Of a DNA stretch of 64,000 nt, positions 54,566 through 63,358 are shown one piece after another. The stretch comes from Citricoccus sp. K5 (GTDB lineage Bacteria > Actinomycetota > Actinomycetes > Actinomycetales > Micrococcaceae): NCBI RefSeq assembly GCF_902506195.1, contig NZ_LR732817.1:2612245-2676244 (forward strand), written 5' to 3'. Made by a program: the position numbers and the translations under genes. Position 1 is the first letter of the stretch; each line of letters begins with the position of its first letter. The notes below the pieces were generated by a model. The model saw only the letters and a program-made list of their open reading frames with translations. It made no database searches and had not been told where the DNA came from.

Positions 54566-55063
54566 ATGTCCGGCATGCCTTCCGCCACCCCGTCCGCGCG
54601 GCGTCCAGGTTCGGCCGCAGGCGCGGGCACCGCGGCGGCCGGCTCGGTCCGCTTGGATGCCTGGCTCTGGGGCGTGCGCATGTACAAGACCCGTTCGGCC
54701 GCCACCACGGCGTGCCGGGCCGGCCACGTCCGCCTCAACGGGCAGCCGGCCAAGGCCGCCCAACCGGTCAAGCCGGGCGACACCATCCGGTTGCGGCTGC
54801 CCGGACGCGAGCGGATCCTCGAGGTCACCGGCCTGGTGGCCAAGCGGGTCGGCGCTCCGGAGGCTGTCCGGCACTACCTCGACCACTCCCCGGAACCCGT
54901 GCCCCGGGAACTGCTGGCCGTGCCCCGCCGAGACCGGGGTGCAGGCCGGCCCACCAAGCGAGACCGGCGCCAGCTGGACCGGCTCCGCGGCCGTGCCGCT
55001 CCTGAGTCTGACGCAGAGCCCGATCTCGATCTCAGCATCGATCGCGGCCTCGATCGCCAGTGA
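54566..55063 (+). CDS. S4-domain RNA-binding protein (Hsp15-like)
   Basis: This 165-residue protein has an S4 domain: VRLDAWLWGVRMYKTRSAAT, TACRAGHVRLNGQPAKAAQP, VKPGDTIRL. Hsp15 homologues bind stalled 50S subunits with peptidyl-tRNA. A basic C-terminal tail follows. GGAGG precedes the ATG at 54566; ATG 54575 is also possible because TAGGAT lies 7 nt before it. The end is an acidic/basic repeat (DAEPDLDLSIDRGLD). Confidence 0.88.
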   Translation: MSGMPSATPSARRPGSAAGAGTAAAGSVRLDAWLWGVRMYKTRSAATTACRAGHVRLNGQPAKAAQPVKPGDTIRLRLPGRERILEVTGLVAKRVGAPEAVRHYLDHSPEPVPRELLAVPRRDRGAGRPTKRDRRQLDRLRGRAAPESDAEPDLDLSIDRGLDRQ

Positions 55064-55152
55064 GCTGCTGGACCGATGATGGGCTCAGATGAACACCGGG
55101 AAAAGAATGCCCACAGTGGAAATTGAGGGCTTCAGTTCCGCGGTTTCTCCCG

Positions 55153-55158
55153 TATTAT
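55153..55158 (+). promoter_or_regulatory. -10 box of the cold-shock gene
   Basis: TATTAT lies about 150 nt before the csp start. The -35 is weak (TTCAGT at a 16-bp spacing). The region 55064-55152 holds no gene. Confidence 0.4.
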
Positions 55159-55265
55159 GTGACACAGAAGTAGTAGTAGCAGTAAGTCCGTCACCACTGC
55201 GGACCGGTTGGCCCTCGGGCCGTTCGGGGCGTTGTAGGAAGCGGTTTCGCACACGCCGCTTCGCC

Positions 55266-55288
55266 CCCGTCGGAAGACCGACGGGTTT
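55266..55288 (+). other. hairpin with U-tract in the csp 5' leader
   Basis: CCCGTCGG-AAGA-CCGACGGG followed by TTT lies 24 nt before the csp start. Cold-shock mRNAs often carry structured leaders that regulate translation or act as attenuators. Confidence 0.5.
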
Positions 55289-55311
55289 ACAACCTCAGGA
55301 AAGGGCCCATC

Positions 55312-55515
55312 ATGGCTACCGGTACCGTCAAGTGGTTCAACGCAGAGAAGGGCTACGGCTTCATCTCTCCGGACGACCAGTCCGCTGACATCTTCGTTCA
55401 CTTCTCCGCCATCGAGGGCAATGGCTTCCGCGAACTGCAGGAAGACCAGAAGGTCGAGTTCGAGTCCCAGCAGGGCCCCAAGGGCATGCAGGCTGCTGCA
55501 GTCCGCCCGCTCTGA
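55312..55515 (+). CDS. cold-shock protein (CspA family)
   Basis: This 67-residue OB-fold protein starts [20 protein letters not shown], with RNP1 KGYGFI and RNP2 [10 protein letters not shown]. It binds single-stranded RNA and DNA and is an RNA chaperone. AGGAAAGG precedes the ATG. It is monocistronic, with a strong terminator after it. Confidence 0.97.
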   Translation: MATGTVKWFNAEKGYGFISPDDQSADIFVHFSAIEGNGFRELQEDQKVEFESQQGPKGMQAAAVRPL

Positions 55516-55542
55516 TCGAGCTCGCCTGAACCCTTCAGGCTC

Positions 55543-55582
55543 CAGAACGGCCACTCTCCCCTCGGGGACGGTGGCCGTTCTG
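55543..55582 (+). terminator. terminator after csp
   Basis: CAGAACGGCCAC (55543-55554) pairs perfectly with GTGGCCGTTCTG (55571-55582), with an inner CCCC/GGGG stem. It is 28 nt past the csp stop. Confidence 0.8.
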
Positions 55583-55630
55583 CTGTGACCAACGCGCCAT
55601 GTCAGCGCACCACTGAAACGGAATCCGGTC

Positions 55631-55636
55631 TAGGGT
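55631..55636 (+). promoter_or_regulatory. -10 box for a leaderless aldo/keto reductase
   Basis: TAGGGT is followed by ACAACC and the ATG at 55643. There is no ribosome-binding site. Confidence 0.45.
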
Positions 55637-55642
55637 ACAACC

Positions 55643-56647
55643 ATGAAATTTCGTTACCTGGGCCACAGCGGGCTCAAGATCTCAGAGATCATCTACGGCA
55701 ACTGGCTCACCCACGGCTCCCAGGTGGAGAACGAGACGGCCCATGCCTGCGTGAAGGAGGCCCTGGCACAGGGCATCACCAGTTTCGACACGGCGGACAC
55801 CTATGCGAACACCAAGGCGGAGAGCGTCCTGGGTGAGGCCCTGAAGAACGAACGCCGGGAGTCCCTCGAGGTGTTCACCAAGGTCTACTGGCCCACCGGT
55901 CCCAAGGGCCACAATGACACCGGCCTCTCCCGCAAGCACATCATGGAGTCCATCAACGGATCCCTTCAGCGTCTGGACATGGACTACGTGGACCTCTACC
56001 AGGCCCACCGCTTCGACGTGGAGACCCCGCTGGAGGAGACGATGCAGGCATTCGCAGACATCGTCCGCGCCGGCAAGGCCCTCTATATCGGCGTCTCCGA
56101 ATGGCCGGCGGACAAGATCCGGGAGGCCCACGCCATGGCCGCCCAGCTCGGGTTCCAGCTCATCTCCAGCCAGCCCCAGTACTCCATGCTGTGGCGCGTC
56201 ATCGAATCCGAGGTCATCCCAGCCTGTGAGGACCTCGGACTGTCCCAGATCGTCTGGTCCCCCATGGCCGGCGGCATCCTCACCGGCAAGTACCTGCCCG
56301 GACAGCAGGCTCCGGAAGGATCCCGAGGTGCGGATGAGAAGGGCGGAGCGCGTTCGATGGCCAGCAAGATGACGGACGAGGTCCTCACTGCCGTCCAGAA
56401 GCTGCGCCCCATCGCGGACGGGCTCGGCGCCACCATGGGTCAGCTGGCCATCGCCTGGGTCCTGTCCAACCCCAACGTGGCCGGCGCCCTGGTCGGAGCC
56501 TCCCGCCCCGAGCAGATCGCCGAGAACGTCAAGGCACTGGACCTCACCTTGGATGAGGCGACGATCGGTGCCATCGACGCGGCCATCGGCCATGTCGTCA
56601 CGGATGACCCCTTACTCGTGTCCGTCCCGGAGGGCCGCGCCGCCTGA
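55643..56647 (+). CDS. aldo/keto reductase family protein
   Basis: This 334-residue TIM-barrel oxidoreductase of the voltage-gated potassium-channel-beta-like group has SFDTADTYANTKAESVLGEA (catalytic Asp/Tyr), LEVFTKVYWPTG (Lys), YVDLYQAHRFDVETPLEETM (His) and IGVSEWPADK, GQLAIAWVLSNPNVAGALVG. It uses NADPH; the substrate is unknown. It is monocistronic and probably leaderless. Confidence 0.95.
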   Translation: MKFRYLGHSGLKISEIIYGNWLTHGSQVENETAHACVKEALAQGITSFDTADTYANTKAESVLGEALKNERRESLEVFTKVYWPTGPKGHNDTGLSRKHIMESINGSLQRLDMDYVDLYQAHRFDVETPLEETMQAFADIVRAGKALYIGVSEWPADKIREAHAMAAQLGFQLISSQPQYSMLWRVIESEVIPACEDLGLSQIVWSPMAGGILTGKYLPGQQAPEGSRGADEKGGARSMASKMTDEVLTAVQKLRPIADGLGATMGQLAIAWVLSNPNVAGALVGASRPEQIAENVKALDLTLDEATIGAIDAAIGHVVTDDPLLVSVPEGRAA

Positions 56648-56694
56648 CCCCTCCATGACGCTCATCACTCCCCTGCCTGTGACGCTTCCGTGAT

Positions 56695-56770
56695 GTGGAC
56701 ATCCGGATAGATCACGGTATGATCACAGTTAGCCGGTGTTGCCCGTTCTGCTCGACGGGGCGGGCAACAC
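56695..56770 (+). promoter_or_regulatory. promoter and 5' hairpin of the surface-protein gene
   Basis: GTGGAC (56695-56700) is 17 bp before TATGAT (56718-56723). About 12 nt further a strong hairpin GTGTTGCCCG/CGGGCAACAC (56736-56745, 56761-56770) lies near the transcript's 5' end. I do not recognise it as a named riboswitch. Confidence 0.45.
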
Positions 56771-56802
56771 GGGGTCAAGTCCCAACCGACGGGGGGCGGA
56801 GC

Positions 56803-58023
56803 ATGACCACCAAGGCAGGATGTTCTCCTGGCCACGCCTCCCAGAGCCGAGCTTTCCCGCTCCTGGGACGCTCCGTGGCCACCACAGCCGGCACCCTCAT
56901 GTTGCTGACCGGACTGGTCGGAACCGCCCAGGCCACCCCGATGCCCTCGCCCAGCGATCCCATGGGCCCCACGCAGTCGGCGACCCCGGCCCCCTCGCCG
57001 CCAGAGACCTCTTCCTCACCCTCCCCCGAGGGCAATCAGCCTCCGGAGATCGACTGTCCCGGCCTCCTCACCCAGGCTGGAGACACCGAGTCCGTGCGAA
57101 TCTATGTCCTCGACCCGGACGGGGACACCGTCACTCTGAGCGCGGGGACGTCCTGGCTCGGCGGCGAGGCCACTGTTGAGGGACACGTGGTGACGTACAC
57201 GGCACCCGCAGATGCCCAGGGGGGTGACGGCCTCACCGTCACCGCGGACGATGGACGTGGCGGTACCTCCGAGTGCGAGATCTCGATCTCGGTGCAGTCC
57301 GGGCCGAGCCCCACGCCGACCCCCACCCCCACTCCGACGCCCACCCCGACGAGTCCGAGCCCCACACCGAGTCCCACGAGTTCCGCTCCGGAACCTGGCC
57401 CCGAGCCGACCAGCGGGTCGGGCACCCCGACCCAGGCTCCGACGTCGGCCCCCACCGCCGGACCGACCAGGAATCCGACCACACCAGGCGGCTCGAGCCC
57501 GACCACCGGTGGGTCCACCGAAGTCCCCAGCAACGGAGACGGCGGCAACGGCACCAGCCCGAGCGGCCCAGCTCCTGGAGATGCGGGCAACGGCTCGGGT
57601 GGGGACGGCTCGGGCGGCAGCGGTGGTCCGGACGGTCAGACACCGGACAGCACCGAATCACCTTCCGCACCGGCGGCCGAGACTCCGAGCGCGCAGAAGC
57701 TCAGCAACATCATCAGGGACACCGCCATCGCCTGCCCGGTCCGGGCCGTGGCGGATGCCGAGAAGCTCATCGCGGGCATCTCCGCCGGCATGACGTCACG
57801 TCCCGGCGGCGGGAACTTCCCCGGCGGGGGCGGAGGCACCGGCAGTGCTGCTGACGGCACTGACGCCGCCGAGGGCACCGGCAGCGCGGAGCCCGTGGCG
57901 GCCGCCGACCGGACCGCACAGACCGGGTCCACCCTGTGGCTGTTCGCTGGAGTGGGCTCCATGATGATCGCCCTGATCGCCCTGGCCCTGGCGGCCCTGC
58001 CCCGCGGCGGCCGACGGCACTAG
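56803..58023 (+). CDS. secreted or membrane-anchored Pro/Thr/Ser-rich protein
   Basis: I do not recognise the whole protein. It has about 406 residues, a signal peptide (ATTAGTLMLLTGLVGTAQA), an Ig-like/cadherin-like domain (about 90-165; DGDTVTLSAGTSWLGGEATV, LTVTADDGRGGTSECEISIS), a PTPT- and Gly/Ser-rich stalk, and a C-terminal membrane helix (LWLFAGVGSMMIALIALALA) with a basic tail RGGRRH. This fits a cell-wall or membrane-anchored protein, though no LPXTG is visible. ATG at 56803; a strong hairpin lies in its leader. Confidence 0.7.
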   Translation: MTTKAGCSPGHASQSRAFPLLGRSVATTAGTLMLLTGLVGTAQATPMPSPSDPMGPTQSATPAPSPPETSSSPSPEGNQPPEIDCPGLLTQAGDTESVRIYVLDPDGDTVTLSAGTSWLGGEATVEGHVVTYTAPADAQGGDGLTVTADDGRGGTSECEISISVQSGPSPTPTPTPTPTPTPTSPSPTPSPTSSAPEPGPEPTSGSGTPTQAPTSAPTAGPTRNPTTPGGSSPTTGGSTEVPSNGDGGNGTSPSGPAPGDAGNGSGGDGSGGSGGPDGQTPDSTESPSAPAAETPSAQKLSNIIRDTAIACPVRAVADAEKLIAGISAGMTSRPGGGNFPGGGGGTGSAADGTDAAEGTGSAEPVAAADRTAQTGSTLWLFAGVGSMMIALIALALAALPRGGRRH

Positions 58024-58094
58024 ACTGACCGGACGATGCGGCCGTTCGGACGGATTGTCCGCCGGAGGGCCGCCCGAGATTCAGGAGGTTCGAG

Positions 58095-58406
58095 TTGGCC
58101 CGCTACGAAGACGATCTGGAACAGCAATTCATCGAAGAGCCCGAGAACGACCTGGAGCAGCCGGCTGACGGCCGCGATGGGACCACGGATCACGGTTCCT
58201 CCGATGACCCGGATTCATTGGATGCGATCGACCCGTTGCGCCGGGACACCTTCCTGCTGGACGGGGACGAGGACTACAACGGCGTCCCGGACTACCAGGA
58301 GGGCAGTTCGGATGATTCCGGCGGCGCTGCCGACCCGGATGAGGACTCCGAGTGGGCCGGCCGGGACGAGGATGAGGACGAGGAAGGCCCAGTCGTCCCG
58401 GCCTAG
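58095..58406 (+). CDS. acidic hypothetical protein
   Basis: I do not recognise this 103-residue, strongly acidic protein (DLEQQFIEEPENDLEQPADG, DRDEDEDEEG-like C-terminus). It has no membrane helix. TTG at 58095 has AGGAGG 7 nt upstream, a strong ribosome-binding site, which supports a real gene. Its neighbours are the surface-protein gene and an opposing MFS gene. Confidence 0.6.
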   Translation: MARYEDDLEQQFIEEPENDLEQPADGRDGTTDHGSSDDPDSLDAIDPLRRDTFLLDGDEDYNGVPDYQEGSSDDSGGAADPDEDSEWAGRDEDEDEEGPVVPA

Positions 58407-58439
58407 AACCGGTCAACCTCTGCTCGCGTTCAGGTCCTG

Positions 58440-59774
58440 CTAACGCTTCCGGCCGGAGACCAGTCGCTCCGTGCCGGAAGCGGCCAGGATCAGGCAGGCG
58501 CACCAGATGCCACCGGCAGGCCCGAGGGGCGCGGCAGCCAAGCCTGCCACCACCGGCATCGCCACCTGCCCCACCCGGTTGCCGACTAGCCGGAACGCCA
58601 GGGCGGGCCCACGCCAGGTCGTGGGCACCGCCTGCGTCACCAAGGACATGGTCAGTGGCTGCCCGATGCCGAGAGCGAAGCCACCGACGGCCATGAGCAC
58701 CACCGCCAGCCAGATGGCGTGCCACCCTTCCAGGGCCGGCGGCACGAATCCCAGGGCCACGGCGGAAGCCAACAGGGAGACGAGCACGAGGTGGTGCCGC
58801 TCCCACCGGCCGGACATCCAGGGCAATACGATCCTGGACAGGAACGAGGCTCCCCCGCGGACGGCCAGCAGGATGCCCACCCAGAACGGTGAGACGCCGG
58901 CCGCTTCACCGACCAGCGGCATGAATGCCGTGAGGATGTCCAGCATCGCCAGCAGTGCCAGGGACGCCATCATGTGCGAGGGGATCCCGGGGACCCGCCA
59001 GATGGCCAGCATCGTGGGCTTACCCGGCACCGCCGTGCCCTCGTCACCCGCACCCACGGAGGTCTCGGTGTGCGACGCCGGCCCCGCCGGCCCGCTGTTC
59101 TTGTCCCCCAAGCCATGGGCCCGGTCCCCCGGCTCCTCCGTGGGCTCCGCGGGCAGTCGCCGGGAGCGGCGGCCGCCGTCAGCACGCATGAGGTACATCA
59201 CCGGCACGGCAAGTAGGGAGCAGACCGCACCGAGCCATAACGCCCCATCGATGCGGCCGGCGAACTCCGTGCTGTGCGTGGCCTCGCTGAGCGTGGCGTT
59301 GCCGAGGATCAGCCCGGAGATCAACGGTCCGGACATCTGTCCCACGGAGAAGGCTGCGGTGAACCACCCGAACGCCGCGTCCATGTTCTCCGGGGCGGAA
59401 CGCCGGCCGATCACGGTCTGGCCCGCAATGGTGAACAGCAGATGGCCCATGCCGAGCACGGCCGAGGACACCATCAGCACGGCGACGTTGGAACCGAAGG
59501 CCAGGCCAACACCGCCCAGTCCCAGCACCAGCGCCCCCAGGGCGATCATGCCGCGCAGGGTGGGCAGCCGGCTGCTGAGCCGTCCCAGGGACATCGCGAA
59601 CACCAACGGGAGGATGGCATACGCAGCGGTGGCCAGGCCGACCGTCGTCTCCCCGGCTCCCAAGGCCAACAGCTTGTAGCTCGTGACGGGCCGCAACAGG
59701 TTCAGGGCGGTCTGCGTGAGGACGGCTGCGGCGATCATGACCCAGAGCCAGGTCAGGTTTCCGCGGTTTGCCAT
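58440..59774 (-). CDS. MFS transporter
   Basis: This 444-residue MFS protein has about 12 helices. MSLGRLSSRLPTLRG is the motif A-like loop after TM2. A long loop in the middle (SRRLPAEPTEEPGDRAHG, DKNSGPAGPASHTET) separates the two halves. ATG at 59774 has GGAG upstream; the frame open to 59885 was not chosen. Substrate unknown. It is divergent from another MFS gene. Confidence 0.88.
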   Translation of the reverse strand: MANRGNLTWLWVMIAAAVLTQTALNLLRPVTSYKLLALGAGETTVGLATAAYAILPLVFAMSLGRLSSRLPTLRGMIALGALVLGLGGVGLAFGSNVAVLMVSSAVLGMGHLLFTIAGQTVIGRRSAPENMDAAFGWFTAAFSVGQMSGPLISGLILGNATLSEATHSTEFAGRIDGALWLGAVCSLLAVPVMYLMRADGGRRSRRLPAEPTEEPGDRAHGLGDKNSGPAGPASHTETSVGAGDEGTAVPGKPTMLAIWRVPGIPSHMMASLALLAMLDILTAFMPLVGEAAGVSPFWVGILLAVRGGASFLSRIVLPWMSGRWERHHLVLVSLLASAVALGFVPPALEGWHAIWLAVVLMAVGGFALGIGQPLTMSLVTQAVPTTWRGPALAFRLVGNRVGQVAMPVVAGLAAAPLGPAGGIWCACLILAASGTERLVSGRKR

Positions 59775-59947
59775 GATCTCCAGAGTAGTCCTCGCACGCC
59801 CCCGCCTCCGTCCTGCGCTCCTGCGCTCCCGTCTCTCCACGCCGTTCTCGACTGCCGGCTGGGGCCCGCGGACTAGAATCGCCACGGCCCTGCCGTCGCC
59901 GGGACCTTCACCCCGTTCTCTCCGCAGCCCAGAAAGCCGGTCCCTTC

Positions 59948-61150
59948 GTGCCCTCTGAATCCAGCACCCCGCAGCCTCCGCAGCGGCTGTGGAGCCGGAA
60001 CTTCATCCTCACCTTCACGACCAACCTGTTCCTGTCCCTGGTGTTCTACCTGCTGGTGACGGCCATGGCGCTCTACGCGGTGAACGAGTTCCAAGCCTCC
60101 GAGGTCATGTCCGGATTGGCCGTCAGCGCGTTCGTGCTGGGCGCCGTGGTGGCGCGGTTGTTCTCCGGCCAGGCCATGGAGTTCATCGGACGCAAGCGAC
60201 TCCTGATCTGCGCCCTGGCCCTCTTCCTGGTTGCATCAGCCCTGTACCTTGCGGCCGACAGCCTCGGCCTGCTGGTCGCCGTCCGGCTCGTCCACGGCCT
60301 GGGGTTCGGGGCGGCGAGCACGGTGCTGGCCACCGCGGTCCAGGGCATGATCCCGCCCCACCGACGCGGCGAGGGCACCGGCTGGTTCGGCACGTCCATG
60401 AACTTCGGCGCCGCCATCGGTCCGATGCTGGCCTTCCAGCTGACCGATCGCTTCGGCTTCGACTCCCTGTTCATCGTGTGCACCGGTTTCGCCGTCATCG
60501 GCCTGCTGGCAGGCTTCCTCGTGCAGCTGCCGGCCGTCCAGCGCCACGGCAACGGATCCCGCCACCGGTTCTCCCTGCGCAGTCTGATCTCCGTGCCGGT
60601 CCTGCCCGTCGCCTTGGTCATGCTCATGGCCGGCCTGGCCTACTCCGGCATCCTGGCCTTCCTCAACGGTTACGCCCAGGAACAGGGCATCGGTCCTACC
60701 GTCACAAGCCTCTTCTTCGTGGTCTACGCGGCGGTGCTGCTGGCGTCCCGGTTCATCGTGGGTCCGGCCCAGGACCGGTACGGGGACAATGCCGTGGTCT
60801 TCCCGCTGCTGGTGCTCTTCGTGGCCGGACTGGCCGTGCTGGCCCTCTGGCCGACCACTGTCGGCATCCTGCTCTCGGCGGGCCTGTGTGCCCTCGGCTT
60901 CGGCTCCACGCTCACGTCCCTGCAGACCGTGGCGGCCACTTTGGTGCCGCCCTTCCAGATCGGCGTGGCCACCTCCACCTTCTTCCTCCTCTTGGACGTC
61001 GGTACCGGTTTGGGCCCTGTGCTGCTGGGGGCCCTGTTGCCGGCCACGGGGTTCTCCGGGATGTACCTGCTGTTGTCCGGCTTCGTCGCGTTGGCCCTGG
61101 TCGCCTACTGGTTCGCCCACGGACGCCGGGCCGGTGAGCGGGCCGGCTAG
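59948..61150 (+). CDS. MFS transporter
   Basis: This 400-residue MFS protein starts at GTG 59948 (MPSESSTPQPPQRLWSRNFI). ARLFSGQAMEFIGRKRLLI is the motif A region. LGFGAASTVLATAVQGMIPP and GEGTGWFGTSMNFGAAIGPM are typical of drug:proton antiporter-like MFS proteins. Substrate unknown. A -10-like TAGAAT lies at about 59873-59878. It converges with the next MFS gene. Confidence 0.9.
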   Translation: MPSESSTPQPPQRLWSRNFILTFTTNLFLSLVFYLLVTAMALYAVNEFQASEVMSGLAVSAFVLGAVVARLFSGQAMEFIGRKRLLICALALFLVASALYLAADSLGLLVAVRLVHGLGFGAASTVLATAVQGMIPPHRRGEGTGWFGTSMNFGAAIGPMLAFQLTDRFGFDSLFIVCTGFAVIGLLAGFLVQLPAVQRHGNGSRHRFSLRSLISVPVLPVALVMLMAGLAYSGILAFLNGYAQEQGIGPTVTSLFFVVYAAVLLASRFIVGPAQDRYGDNAVVFPLLVLFVAGLAVLALWPTTVGILLSAGLCALGFGSTLTSLQTVAATLVPPFQIGVATSTFFLLLDVGTGLGPVLLGALLPATGFSGMYLLLSGFVALALVAYWFAHGRRAGERAG

Positions 61151-61202
61151 CGGACCTGCTCCGGGGTGTTGACGGCCCGGACGCGTCGGTGCATGTGCCG
61201 GC

Positions 61203-62441
61203 TCAACCCCGGCGGGTGGTGCGGACCATGGCCACGGCCAGACCCAGCAGGACCGCATAGGCGACGCCGACCAGCACCCAGCCGAGGACGAATCCGCCGG
61301 TCAACTCCACGATCGCGCCCATCCCCACGGGACCGACGGCGAAGCCCGCGTACATGCCCATGGTGGTGGTGCCGCTGGCCGCGCCGATCCGGGCGGCATC
61401 CACGGCCTGCATGGTCCCCGCATTGACGACCACATTGGTGCCCAGCACGGTCAATCCGTGCAGGACGACCCCGGCCCAGAACAGGGCGGGCAGGTCCCAG
61501 AGTGATGAGGTGGCCATGCAGGCCATGCCGAGTAGGGCGCCGGAGGAGATCAGCAGCAGCAGGGTGCCCGGCCGGCGCCCGGCACCCAGGGCACGGCCCC
61601 AGTAGATGCGGCTGGCCACTCCCACCACTCCGGAGAGTCCGGCCGCGAGGCCGCCGATGAGCAGGCTGTAGCCGTGGTCCCGCACGGCGAAGAGTGGCAG
61701 GTAGACGTTGGTGGCCTGGGTGCCCATGCCCGAGAAGAAGGCGACGGCGGTGAACAGCCAGACCTGGACCGGCAGGGAGGCCGTCGAGCCAGGACGCCGA
61801 CGCCGGAACCGGTCCGCGAGGACCCTGCGGACGGCCGACCAGTCCGTGGGGTCCTCCGGAGGGATGTGGCGCAGCGACCACCACAGCAGCACCAGCACCC
61901 CCACGGCAGCGGCCAGCGCTGCACCGGACCAACCGGCCCAGAGGGCCGCGGCCGGGAAGAGCAGGCCGGCCACCAGCTGGCTGGCCTGGACCCCGGACTG
62001 CTTGACGCCGATCCAGCCGGACCTCTTGACGGCGGGCACGGACGAGTAGATGACGCGGTTGGTGGTCGGGTTGGCGATCACCTGCGCCGGCCCGACGAGG
62101 ACGCAGGCCACGATCAGGGTCCAGTACTGAGGGCCGAGGGCCGAGACCAGCAGCGCCAGCACGGTGCCGCCGTAGTTGAAGACCAGTTGGCTGCGGATGC
62201 TCAGGACGTCGGCGAGCCGCCCGATCACCATGGAGGAGACGGCGGCGCTGACGAACAGCACCGTCACGAGGAGGCCGAACTGGCCGGCCGAGACACCGAG
62301 TTCCTGGATCAACAGGTCCGAGGTCGCCGAGAGCCCGTAGTTGAGCAGCGGGCCCACGCCCATGGCGATGAGCAGCACGGTCAGCAGCGCCGCGCCGGCC
62401 TTCGGCACCTCGGGTTGTGGTGCCGGCGTTGCCTGACTCAA
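61203..62441 (-). CDS. MFS transporter linked to the IclR regulator
   Basis: This 412-residue MFS protein has a TTG start at 62441 overlapping the IclR stop (TTGA). LADVLSIRSQLVFNYGG is the motif A loop. GWIGVKQSGVQASQLVAGLL in TM5 resembles sugar/organic-acid MFS proteins. Co-expression with the IclR regulator suggests its substrate is a ligand of that protein. Confidence 0.9.
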   Translation of the reverse strand: MSQATPAPQPEVPKAGAALLTVLLIAMGVGPLLNYGLSATSDLLIQELGVSAGQFGLLVTVLFVSAAVSSMVIGRLADVLSIRSQLVFNYGGTVLALLVSALGPQYWTLIVACVLVGPAQVIANPTTNRVIYSSVPAVKRSGWIGVKQSGVQASQLVAGLLFPAAALWAGWSGAALAAAVGVLVLLWWSLRHIPPEDPTDWSAVRRVLADRFRRRRPGSTASLPVQVWLFTAVAFFSGMGTQATNVYLPLFAVRDHGYSLLIGGLAAGLSGVVGVASRIYWGRALGAGRRPGTLLLLISSGALLGMACMATSSLWDLPALFWAGVVLHGLTVLGTNVVVNAGTMQAVDAARIGAASGTTTMGMYAGFAVGPVGMGAIVELTGGFVLGWVLVGVAYAVLLGLAVAMVRTTRRG

Positions 62442-63196
62442 TCCATTCCTCGATTCCCCAATGCCTTAGAAAACGCCTCGGCAGCCTGCTGGAGCTGGTC
62501 GATGAGGACCGACAGCCCTGCATCCGGCAGCCGCTCTGTGGGGGCCACGACGGCCAAGCCGGCCACGGTGCGGCCGGTGACGTCCCTCAGTGGCACCGCG
62601 ACGGCGGAGATCCCCTCTGTGCTCTCGCCGCGGGACACCGCGTAGCCGGCCTGTCGGATTCTAGCCAGCATCCCCGTCAGGTCCGGCACAGTGTCCACGG
62701 TGTGGTCCGTCAGCTTTTTCAGACCACCACCGAACATTCCGGCGACGTCGGCCGGGGCCAGATCTGCCAGCATCACCCGGCCTCCGGCCGTGCCGTACGC
62801 CGGCATCCGGGCGCCGATGCGAGGAGAAGCACGGAGAACGTGGGCGGACTCGATACCGTCGACGAACTCGACCTCGGAGCGGACCAGTACGGACAGGGAG
62901 ACCGACTCCCCCGTGGCCGCGGCCAGGGACTCCATGGGGCGGTGCGCAGCCCGCCGGATCTCCCGGTTCTCCATCCCGCCACCGGCCAGGGAGAGCAGGG
63001 CGGCACCCGGCCGGTAGACGCGGCTGTAGGGATCCTGGACCACATAGTCCCGCGAGGCCAGCGTGCCTAGGAGGCGGTGTGCGCTGGACGGGGCGATGCC
63101 GAGGTCCTCGGCGATCTCCCGCACGCGGACGCCCCCCTCCGCCATGACGCGGTCCACCACTGTCAGTGCGTGGACCACGGACCTGATCTCCGTCAT
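62438..63196 (-). CDS. IclR-family transcriptional regulator
   Basis: This 252-residue IclR protein has a winged helix (TVVDRVMAEGGVRVREIAED, LGIAPSSAHRLLGTLASRDY) and effector domain (GTAGGRVMLADLAPADVAGM, AVSRGESTEGISAVAVPLRD). ATG at 63196. It is divergent from a solute-binding protein gene and overlaps the MFS gene, so it probably governs uptake of a carbon or sulfur source. Confidence 0.93.
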   Translation of the reverse strand: MTEIRSVVHALTVVDRVMAEGGVRVREIAEDLGIAPSSAHRLLGTLASRDYVVQDPYSRVYRPGAALLSLAGGGMENREIRRAAHRPMESLAAATGESVSLSVLVRSEVEFVDGIESAHVLRASPRIGARMPAYGTAGGRVMLADLAPADVAGMFGGGLKKLTDHTVDTVPDLTGMLARIRQAGYAVSRGESTEGISAVAVPLRDVTGRTVAGLAVVAPTERLPDAGLSVLIDQLQQAAEAFSKALGNRGMD

Positions 63197-63229
63197 GGCA
63201 TCCTCCTCGTCCGACCCCGCGGACTCACT

Positions 63230-63243
63230 TGTTCCGTAGAACA
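63230..63243. promoter_or_regulatory. IclR operator candidate
   Basis: TGTTC-CGTA-GAACA is an inverted repeat between the divergent IclR and binding-protein genes; GAACA repeats immediately after it. It lies 34 nt before the IclR start. Confidence 0.45.
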
Positions 63244-63358
63244 GAACAATAACTTCAATCGTTCCGCCTGATGCTCTCGCATCCTACGCTTCTGGGAACA
63301 CCGGAGTCACCATTCACCGCATCCGGGACAGCCACACCAGCACGAGCAAGGAGCCCCG

